Shown: positions 56,523 to 64,000 of the stretch, piece after piece
Layout of the letters: every line of letters starts with the position of its first letter
Numbering within the stretch: the stretch's first letter is position 1
Origin: Bryoerythrophyllum caledonicum
Taxonomy: Eukaryota > Streptophyta > Bryopsida > Pottiales > Pottiaceae
DNA: 64,000 bases
Assembly (NCBI GenBank): GCA_963971425.1
Contig: OZ020520.1
Location: forward strand, 5,436,553-5,500,552
Reading direction: 5' to 3'
Translations under genes and position numbers: made by a program
The notes under the pieces: generated by a model
What the model saw: the letters and a program-made list of their open reading frames with translations, nothing else
Databases searched by the model: none
What the model was told of the DNA's origin: nothing

Positions 56523-59500
56523 CTACTCATTCACATCGGTAGGAAGTTCGTAATTGTTGTCATCTTTGATTTCAGCTCCACTAGATCCCGAAGGATCGTC
56601 TTCATTATCCGTGGCGGGTTCTTGTTTGATTCTCCGTTTGATCGACAATGTTTTAACGGTTTTGAATCTCTTACAAGTTCCAATGACATCAATGGGATTA
56701 CTAGGTCGCGTGCGAAGAAATGGATGCATGGAAACTTTACGTTTCCTCGTGTCGTTTGTAGGCCGCCTAGGTTGTAACCCTAAACCTCCCTGAACCTCGG
56801 GGTGATGTATGAAGAGCTTAGACAGAGGTACATCGCCATCACTAGGTAGGCCATCGGATTGGTGTTGTGGCGTTCGGGGTCGCACATGTTTTGAAAGGGA
56901 CACCAAACCGTAGGAGGATTTCAAATTAGTTGTAGTGACCGTTGCAAGAGGGGTTGCAAATAGAGACCGCGACGCGCGACCTTGCAAGGACGGTTGATCC
57001 TTAGAGGAGGATGCCTTCTTCTCCGTAACGTGAATGGGACTCCGTGTACCGCCGTAAGTACTGCCCTCCATGGTTTTCTCCCCCAGAACAACCGTGTCGT
57101 CTAGGAATGGCTCTTTCGTTGTTTGCTCGCGGTTCTCCGCAAGTGCGAGACCGTGGACGCCTTCGTCAACACTCTTCACTGAGGACCCTTGCGTTTTTTG
57201 CCCGTGTAGTGCCGTTGCACGTGAGGATAATAAATCTTCTCCTCCCTTGTCCTTCGTGTCTTCCGGAAGCGGAGTCGGTCCACGACAAAGGATATTATTG
57301 CTATTGAGCATGCCGTCTCCATTCAAGTACCGCGCTTTGGGCAACAAGTCATCTTCTTTCTCTGCAAGAGTGTCGTCATTGACAAAATCATACTCGGTGA
57401 TTGGGGCGCCGTGAATATGATCCATACGTTGAGAAGGGCTGATGTCGATGTCATCGTCTAGATGCTCTGCATCGTAATTGGCAAGGGCACTGGTGTTTGA
57501 ATCGTCAGAGTAGTCCGGGTCATCCAACTCACGTGGTTGTGGATCTTCTAAATCCAAGTTCTCCGCGTACCACCTCTTCTCATCCGTCAACAATGCATTC
57601 GCAAGCAACTTCGAGTTCGTATACACAAAGACCAAGTCATCAGCCCTTCCCGGTAATAACCGATTCCTTTTCTTGTCGTGGACGAAAGAGTAGCTACTCC
57701 AATTGCGTTTGCAAGAAAAAGATGACACTGTCTGCGCTAGTATTCTCTTTGCAATTGGTGCAAGGAGCTTTCCACAAGCACCTTCAAAATCCCACCAAGC
57801 ATACGGAGAACATTTTTGGACCTTAGGATCCAACATGTCATGGAATGGTACATCCTTGTTTCGAAATGCGAGGAACTCGTTCACTACGTCCGGGTAAATC
57901 TTAGGATCACATAGCTTTTGTAGTACTCGTTTGCATGCCGTGATGACATCCGGATCATCGGCCAACTCTTCGTCATGGAGTAAATAAGGATTGAGAAGTG
58001 CACCGGCGGAATGTAAATCCGTGGTCATCATCCGTTTCCGTGCGTAGAACTCGTCCTCAGCAATGAACGCTAAATCGCTATCGAGACTGAATGGTTCATC
58101 ACGCAACGCTAGGACATGCTTCTCGAGGTCGCGAAGGATGTGGAAAACCTTGGGCATGCAAGGTTCCTTGGCATCGAATTCCCGAAGCGCATACACTACA
58201 GGGGCTACCATCTCGTGGAAGTTCGTGCACCGCTCCCAGAAATGCTCATCTAGAACCACTCTTTTGATGGCTCGAGAAATGACTACTTTATCTCTAGCCG
58301 AGAGTGACTTCTTGGAGGCATATGCCCGCCATTCAGGATCAACGACGGTTTGCTCCAATGATTCCTTGACCTTCAGCAGGCGATCTATCATTATGAAATT
58401 ACATGCAAATCTTGTTTGCCCGGGGAGCAATAGGCTTAACTTCGCCTCGTGTTTACGAAACAGGGCGAGGGGCATTTGCCGATTCTTGACAAACTTAACC
58501 AAGAACTTGGCCTTCTCGAGAGTTTCTTTTATCCATGTAGTGTTCCTCCAGTCCTCCAACGATAAGTCCATGGCATGCGCGGCACATCTTTGAATATATA
58601 TGTGTGGATATTTCTTGATGACTAATTCTGAGGCATTGAGCATGACTGAAGCATTGTCAGTACACACCTGAACAATGTTGTGGGGGCCAACTTGTTCAAT
58701 GAACTTGAACATGATGGATGCCAGGTACGCAGCGTTCTTTTCTTTGCCCGTAGTATCTACAGCTCCCAAGAAGAGCTCTCCAGCGGGAGACATGAGCATT
58801 GTATTGCACAAAGGGCGACTAGTCACAGATGTCCACCCATCTATGGCTAGAGTTCCTCCAAACTTCCGAACACTCTCGAACAGTCTTTTATTGACTTGTG
58901 CTTCCAAATTAGCCTTCGCTTGTCCCAACAACCTTGTTCGAATGTCATGGTAAGAGGGTGGGACATATGGTTTTTTGAAAGAGGCAGTCTTCATGACGGC
59001 TTCCTTGAATGTAGCATTCCGTGCTATAGCAAACAGCATGTTTGCTTCGTAGAAAAACTTCGCCCACACTTTGTTTAGCTCCCGCCGCTCCACTTCTTGA
59101 AAGCCCTCTTCGAGCACGGATTGCCTCACCAATCTGGGGAACGTGGCACCTACACTCCCTTGTTCGGTGAAGTCGTGGAAGGTGGGGGTTGGTTCAACCA
59201 TGGTTGATGGTAAAATCACAGGGGGGGCTTGAGTGGACCCTACACAAGAATCTTCACCGGTGGACTTGGGCGTGCTATATCCTGAGGCAGGCGCAGATTT
59301 CAATGGTGGGGTGTGGCAATGTTCGGAGAAAAGTTCTCCATTGTGTTTCGGGTAGTGGTCACGACAATTTTTAAACAAAGTCTGTATGCGGGGTGTCAAA
59401 TTGGTGCAGAGGCCAACACTGCTATTGCGCTTGCCAGGGAGTTCTTCGTACTCGAGATGACTTAGTTGTCGTTCTAGCCTTCTTGCAAAAATGCGGTGAC

Positions 59501-59585
59501 AAAGACTACATCGGACGGAGTAGGTCTTCATGCCTTGTACTTCAGTGATTTCGACATACCAAGGAGACCAAGGTTTGGTAGACAT
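56523..59585 (-). CDS. hAT transposase, apparently intact
   Basis: A 1,020-residue uninterrupted reading. Residues 24-45 look like a BED-type finger (VRCSLCHRIFARRLERQLSHLE). About 180-345 is a DUF659-like hAT core: first catalytic Asp in AIDGWTS (249), second in CTDNAS (310), then CAAHAMDLSLED (334-345). About 560-660 is the hAT C-terminal dimerisation region with WWDFEG (597-602) and SFSCKRNWSSYSF (622-634). The final 350 residues or so are an acidic then basic low-homology tail (DDPDYSDDS, KRFKTVKTLSIKRRIKQE) with nuclear-localisation-like clusters; such a tail is unusual in length. Intactness suggests recent activity. A TATAAAG at 59780-59786 on the same strand could be its promoter. It catalyses excision and integration of the surrounding 12.5-kb element (inference). 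Confidence 0.88.
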   Translation of the reverse strand: MSTKPWSPWYVEITEVQGMKTYSVRCSLCHRIFARRLERQLSHLEYEELPGKRNSSVGLCTNLTPRIQTLFKNCRDHYPKHNGELFSEHCHTPPLKSAPASGYSTPKSTGEDSCVGSTQAPPVILPSTMVEPTPTFHDFTEQGSVGATFPRLVRQSVLEEGFQEVERRELNKVWAKFFYEANMLFAIARNATFKEAVMKTASFKKPYVPPSYHDIRTRLLGQAKANLEAQVNKRLFESVRKFGGTLAIDGWTSVTSRPLCNTMLMSPAGELFLGAVDTTGKEKNAAYLASIMFKFIEQVGPHNIVQVCTDNASVMLNASELVIKKYPHIYIQRCAAHAMDLSLEDWRNTTWIKETLEKAKFLVKFVKNRQMPLALFRKHEAKLSLLLPGQTRFACNFIMIDRLLKVKESLEQTVVDPEWRAYASKKSLSARDKVVISRAIKRVVLDEHFWERCTNFHEMVAPVVYALREFDAKEPCMPKVFHILRDLEKHVLALRDEPFSLDSDLAFIAEDEFYARKRMMTTDLHSAGALLNPYLLHDEELADDPDVITACKRVLQKLCDPKIYPDVVNEFLAFRNKDVPFHDMLDPKVQKCSPYAWWDFEGACGKLLAPIAKRILAQTVSSFSCKRNWSSYSFVHDKKRNRLLPGRADDLVFVYTNSKLLANALLTDEKRWYAENLDLEDPQPRELDDPDYSDDSNTSALANYDAEHLDDDIDISPSQRMDHIHGAPITEYDFVNDDTLAEKEDDLLPKARYLNGDGMLNSNNILCRGPTPLPEDTKDKGGEDLLSSRATALHGQKTQGSSVKSVDEGVHGLALAENREQTTKEPFLDDTVVLGEKTMEGSTYGGTRSPIHVTEKKASSSKDQPSLQGRASRSLFATPLATVTTTNLKSSYGLVSLSKHVRPRTPQHQSDGLPSDGDVPLSKLFIHHPEVQGGLGLQPRRPTNDTRKRKVSMHPFLRTRPSNPIDVIGTCKRFKTVKTLSIKRRIKQEPATDNEDDPSGSSGAEIKDDNNYELPTDVNE

Positions 59586-59779
59586 TCTGATGGGTGTAGT
59601 ATCGAGAAATTAAAAAATGTGATAGATAGTATGTGGAAGAAATATCAGGAGTTCCAAAAGAAACTCTGATATTCAAGTCTTCCGAACTCGATGATTACCA
59701 AACAATAGATACATAATGCAGCTGAAAGCTCTTGGGAAACAATAGTTCAGAAATGAAGTGAGGCTCCATGTGTTGTTTT

Positions 59780-59786
59780 CTTTATA
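59780..59786 (-). promoter_or_regulatory. TATA box for the hAT transposase
   Basis: TATAAAG on the minus strand, about 195 bases before the ATG at 59585 and inside the right GC-rich array. This mirrors the TATA box next to the left array. Confidence 0.5.
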
Positions 59787-59849
59787 CTCACGGTAATTCT
59801 GACCGTTGGGAGACGATTCATTGTCAATCTAATAAGAGACGGGGGAGCT

Positions 59850-60056
59850 AAAGTGAGAAGGCCGTCCGCCGCGGCGGTCGGCCTTGGCGAACGGCCATGG
59901 CGGACGGCCGCGGCGGTCGGCCACGCGGACGGCGGACGACGGACGCCAGTCGCCTGAAGCGGACGACGGACTCCGGTCGCTTGAAGCGGACGGCCGTGCC
60001 GTCCGCCCAAGCGGACGGAATGGGCGGTCGGCCGGGAATGCGGACGGCTATTTACC
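59850..60056. repeat. Right subterminal GC-rich array of the hAT element
   Basis: GCGGACGGCC, GGCGGTCGGCC and AAGCGGACG units recur roughly a dozen times. It is the same motif class as 47795-48095. The outer 100 bases (60060-60158) carry GGACGTCC and CGTCCTGACGTCA words also found at the left end. Confidence 0.8.
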
Positions 60057-60158
60057 CTGGGTAAATTGACAAAACTGGTTCTGTCACCGGACGTCCTGAT
60101 AGGCCGAAGGACGTCCTCCGTCCTGACGTCAGGGACGTCGAGCGTCCTGACAACCCTG

Positions 60159-62274
60159 GCTGCAGTGGTGTCCTGGCGAGCATGGGGGATTTTCCGATCT
60201 CCCACAAGCCACATTTTGATTTTCGGGAGCCATTCCTTGTCGAAGTTCTTCCAGTATGCATCAACGTCTGGCAAAAGAGCCTTAGCTTCGCCATAGACGT
60301 GCTGCACCCACTCTACCAAATTCCACACCTTATCGCCGGGAGCTCTCGTGGAAGGGTCTTGGAAGTCACTTGGTGTCTCTGATACGTACATAAGTGAGCC
60401 CACAATTCGCAAGGCTCCGGCCCTCGTCTCCATGTCTTTCAACTTAGCACATGCATTCTTCTGCCACGCTCGACGAACATGCCAGAGACATAGAAATAGA
60501 TGCGAGTGCGGCCAAACCTGCTTGCCATAACCTGACAAGCCGATAAGTACAACTCGCTGAAGCCCGTCACCCGATAACGTAAGAATGCTAAATCGCTTAC
60601 CGAAGAGAGTTGATCTCATTATCGGCGTCGTCAAGTACAAAGGTAGTGGGTCTCCAGTCCGGCCTTATCTCCACCAACTTCTGCTTCAGAGCGCGTATCC
60701 AAGGCACAAGATCTGTTTGTTTGGATTTCGCAGTGATCACGAAAGCCACTGGAATCCCGTTTCTCCACTCGTTGAATACCATCATCGTGAAGAGCGGATA
60801 TTGGACACGCAAACAAGAAATTAAGCGGTATGGGAGTGAGTGCTTCTAATCTCTAGAAGGACCTTACGCAAACCACGGTATAGGTATGTGTACCTTTTTG
60901 TTGTTCGTTGCGAATGTCCCGTCTATAGCAATAATGTTTTCGTGATTGTATTTCAGCATCATGTGCGTCTGAAATGGGGTTTGAATCCCAATTACGAACG
61001 ATACGTTATCGGCATTCAGTACTCCGTCAACCTTGCTGCCCGGGTCTTGATAATAAAAAACCGTACGTCGGTTTTCTCTTACCCACATTCTCACACTCTC
61101 AGCGTCGTTGTCGTGTTTCTTGTATAGTTCCTACGCACGGACTCCGCATATGCTGCGGATGTCCTCCATGCTAAGGAAACAATCCCAAGAAGGCGTAAGA
61201 GTGCCCTCATCGCGTGCCTTCAGTACCACCTTCTGGTGCTTCTGTATTATAGCTGCCATCGGAACTTGCTCCTCAAATTGTCTGAGAACCCAAAGCCTTA
61301 CTTCCTCCGACATGTACTTCCAAAAGCGAAGCTTTCCCCTCTGCACATTGTCCTTATCGTGGACGATAAGGCCCTGTATGTCGACATGTTCTGAGCAAAA
61401 GTACCCTATCTCGGCGATATATGGGAGGAAATAGTACCTCTTTACGTAGAATCAACATTGGCAACCCACTTTCATAGACCCCCCTTCCTTCGCATCCGTG
61501 GCACGAAGGCCTTTTTGGCCAGCGCCGGAAGTAAGTTGTTTCCCTTTTTGATTGTATTTTGATGGCGTTGGTGTCATTTCGGGCGTGATAGCTTAGATCT
61601 TGTCCCTGTTGTCTTCGGGACCGTATTGACAATGCCATCTGCTTATCGGGAATGACCATTAGAGATACGTGCAGTACTGAAGAAATATTACGGCACAACC
61701 GATAAGTAGATAAACCGTGAATATCGTGATATCAGAGGTCGAGATTCACTTACCGTTGGTACTCGATGTGGCAGTTCCACCGATAGTGCATCTTCTCACC
61801 GACCTTTGTGGGGTCGTTCTTGTCGCGGATAAAGGTAGTCTCGACGTCCTTTCGGCCAGACTGCTCACCCTCCACGAAATCCAAGACCCTATCCCAGGGA
61901 ATGTAGGCGATAAGCTTGGACTGCTTCTTATTAGATGATTGCGGATCCTCTACAAACCTCGTATCATTCTCGGCCTCCATGTTCCACCTAAGACATTTCC
62001 ATGTCAAAATTCCTGCAGGAGGGTTCTGTAATGAATCGCGCATCCGAAGAACCTTGTGACCGTGTTTCTTCAGGTAGTCTGCATGCGGGCCTTTCCGAAA
62101 CGCGGCATCAAGGTCCTCCACCCCCTTCTCACGCACACCAGCCGGTTTCTTTCTCCCTTGACGCCTCCATTTCCTCCCTGCTGCCCCATTATCGGCAACG
62201 GTTGGTGGCGCTATTGCGCCAGAATTCCCATTCGGCCTGTCCTGGATGGGGAGATTGAGATCGAGGAACTCCAT
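60159..62274 (-). pseudogene. MULE transposase, N-terminal and catalytic part
   Basis: The 5' half of the transposase gene split by the hAT element. Exon 1 (62274 to about 61757) starts MEFLDLNLPIQDR and ends at a GTAAGT donor. The next part contains a FAR1/MULE-like segment (QGLIVHDKD... MSEEVRLWVL), then the DDE core: IAIDGTFATN (about 60920-60950) and YPLFTMMVFNEWRNGIPVAFVI (about 60745-60800). A splice pair near 60597 and 60543 links to QVWPHSHLFLCLWHVRRAWQKN. The reading runs on to QDTTAA at the target duplication, which the AIESYHS half at 47633 continues. At least two in-frame stops (near 61440 and 61130) lie in or between exons, so it is probably inactive even without the hAT. Confidence 0.78.
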
Positions 62275-62586
62275 TCACGCAGATACAAGCATTCCCCTTC
62301 CGGGAGGGTGCTACACGGCACAATAGATGGTGCGAAAGACGGCGCCGATCGCAAACGATGTGGATGACACTTCGCGCCGGCAGCCGCCGAGAAGGGCGGG
62401 TCATTCTGGAGTACACGTGACGGGGGAGAAGGGGCTTTTGGTGATCCGAAGAAGGCGGGGGGAGAAGGGGCTATCGGCGAGAATTCCGATAAGGGATACG
62501 GGCAACGCGAAAAAATGTGGGCGAGAGTGGACGTTATCGTGGGAAGAAAGGCGAAAAGGCGCTTGGGGAGAAGAGCCGCTCTTCGC

Positions 62587-62617
62587 GGTGTCAGGGCTAA
62601 AACCGGGCCCTGACACC
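62587..62617. other. Perfect 10-bp hairpin GGTGTCAGGG/CCCTGACACC
   Basis: Stem arms at 62587-62596 and 62608-62617 with an 11-base loop, just outside the last TTATCG word of the MULE. It might mark the MULE's right terminus or a terminator-like structure. Role unknown. Confidence 0.6.
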
Positions 62618-62689
62618 ACGAACCCGGATTGATAGTAGTGACCAGGGCCATTGACCTATTGCAATACTACTGTAGCCAATAGGATTACA

Positions 62690-63445
62690 AATCCAACCCA
62701 AGTGATTTCATATTTTTTCGATGATAATTGAATTAGTTATGAATTTTCAAACTGTGCAGCCATGTTTAGTGGGTGGCCAGCAATAGGTACCCCCCATAAC
62801 CAACGACCAAAAGTAAGGATCTTGACTAATAGCAAATCTCCATTTGGAGTTGAGTTGGTGGTAATGGGATGGAAGAGGGTTGGATATACCCCAATTTTAT
62901 AGGCGTTGGCTATGGGTTTTGGTTGGCTATGGGGGGCTTACCTTAGCAGAGCTTGGAATCCTACCCTATGCAGTGGTCACTTTTGTACATAATTGATTAA
63001 ATGGAGAGTATCCAATTTCTTGGAAAATATAAAATTTTGGTCTATTGTGTCCAAATCACTGCGTCAAAGAAAAATTATTCTTTTGACATAGAGGTGCCGA
63101 AAGTGACCATTGGGTACCATAGTGCATAAACAACGGAACGAGAATGCAGCAATGGGCAGGAGAGGGGAGGCGGAGGAGGGCTACTAGGAGGCTTGGAGGC
63201 CCCATGCTTGGACCGCGACAAGATTGCACCATTGTGCAATGCTTTTGGGGTGAATTGATGAGATCCCAAATTTTCCATCGAACAGTCCCATATCCTTAAT
63301 CGCCACATTGTTCACCTACCCATCCCATCCACAAGGCAGAACCTAAATCCCTTTCTACTATAAGTACAGCAAATGATGCCACCAAATCATTTAAAAAAAT
63401 TGCAATGATAATTTTTAAGGTTAAATTGTAGTAAGTGGTGCCATA
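62690..63445. repeat. Block of small repeats shared with 12.6-15.6 kb
   Basis: 62690-62945 is the inverse of the 15300-15560 element (ATAGGCGTTGGCTATGGG, GGTTATGGGGGG-type ends). 62960-63030 is the inverse of 13735-13800 (AATTATGTACAAAAGTGACC). 63300-63445 matches 12652-12800 directly. Noncoding. Confidence 0.7.
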
Positions 63446-64000
63446 TTTTTTTAATAAGATTTGGTTTTGCAGTAAATGAATGTCTATACCATACACAATG
63501 TCACTTTCGTATGTCATGGAGGTTTGTACATCATGGAAACTTCCTAAATCTATGGAAACCAGATAAAGTGAAATGTTTTCACACAGTTTGGAGAGTAGAA
63601 GAAAGTTTAATTTGTTGACAAGCAGTCAAGATTGACAACAAAAGCTAAAGTACCACCTTTTCCAAACTTTCCAAATCTTTGTCATTATCGCAATCATTAT
63701 ATAGTAGCCTACAATGAACACTTCTCAACATTGACATGACCGGTACTTGTGAGATACTTCCATCATTCCCTGTGATGTCCGGCTGATACTGTCTGTGCAT
63801 ATCAATTCCCATTTGTTTGTATCTATGCAAATGATGGACGAGTCGCCTTCTTCTATGGCGCGGACAGGACGTCCCCCACGCTCGGACTTACCCGAGGTGG
63901 GCCCCGTCTTTATTGCATGGGTTCATTTTTCTGGCCCTCCCATTTTGGGGGAGTCAGAGGCTTTTTTTGGCTTTTTTTTTCACAAAATTGAGGCCTACGG
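63446..64000. other. Window end, no feature recognised
   Basis: AT-rich to about 63830, then a more GC-rich stretch (GGACAGGACGTCCCCCACG). No coding or RNA gene signal that I can support. Confidence 0.5.

Larger units (their letters stand above)
47634..60158. mobile_element. 12.5-kb hAT transposon carrying a kinase-like gene
   Basis: The ends are CAGGGTTACCA (left) and the reverse complement of CAGGGTTGTCA (right), bounded by a perfect 8-bp duplication GCTGCAGT (47626-47633 and 60159-60166). Eight-base duplications and CAGGG ends are hallmarks of hAT elements. The duplication splits one MULE reading frame, confirming the borders. Both ends carry CGTCC/GGACG words and then a GC-rich GGCCGTCCG-type array. 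Contents: a kinase-like gene (plus), degraded repeats and a LINE remnant in the middle, a 200-base assembly gap, and an intact transposase gene (minus). At 12,525 bp it is very large for the superfamily. Confidence 0.9.

Noticed and set aside
59747-60640. A 297-codon minus-strand open frame joining MULE transposase to an Arg/Pro-rich tail
   Set aside because: The tail past 60158 is the hAT terminal array read through; it is not part of the MULE protein.

Overview
The window looks like nuclear DNA from a streptophyte, either a charophyte alga or an early-diverging land plant. I base this on three points: spliced eukaryotic genes with plant-type products (a CWF19-like splicing factor and a calmodulin-like protein), a short TTTAGGG-like tract, and a repeat load of plant-typical families (Tat-like Ty3/gypsy, a MULE carrying a Ulp1-like gene, hAT, CACTA, TTAA-target MITEs). 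A repeat-rich genome such as Chara would fit, but the species is a guess.

Layout. 1-4.7 kb: a ten-exon CWF19-like gene whose third intron is a textbook U12-type AT-AC intron; two related MITEs sit in other introns. 4.7-16 kb: a TTAA-flanked repeat family, an old Ty3/gypsy element whose pol ends in a PHD finger, and small inverted-repeat elements. 16-22.4 kb: two intact genes, a four-EF-hand calmodulin-like protein and a single-exon NXPE/PC-esterase-like membrane-anchored protein, with two more copies of the TTAA repeat around them. 23-27 kb: a TTAA-flanked element with perfect 19-bp inverted ends, then AT-rich DNA. 27-34.8 kb: a Tat-like Ty3/gypsy element on the minus strand with 298-bp LTRs about 3.4% apart and an extra RNase H domain 5' of gag. 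35.9-38.8 kb: a truncated relative of the first gypsy element. 38.8-41.9 kb: no recognisable gene.

42-62.6 kb is a nest of DNA transposons. The outer layer appears to be a Mutator-like element (MULE) with two convergent genes, a Ulp1-type cysteine protease on the plus strand and a transposase with DDE and SWIM domains on the minus strand. A 1,370-bp CACTA element sits exactly at a splice acceptor of the Ulp1 gene. A 12,525-bp hAT element (47634-60158, 8-bp target duplication GCTGCAGT) splits the MULE transposase. The hAT element carries its own intact 1,020-residue transposase and, driven from inside its left terminal GC-rich array, a protein-kinase-like gene. Both hAT ends carry arrays of GGCCGTCCG-type motifs, each next to a TATA box.

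The strongest unexplained signals are the cargo-bearing hAT, and a dense scatter of the motif CCGATAA/TTATCGG across the whole MULE body, on both strands and in coding and noncoding DNA alike. That motif is nearly absent from the CACTA and hAT insertions, so it marks out the MULE. The last 1.4 kb holds only repeats shared with 12-16 kb.
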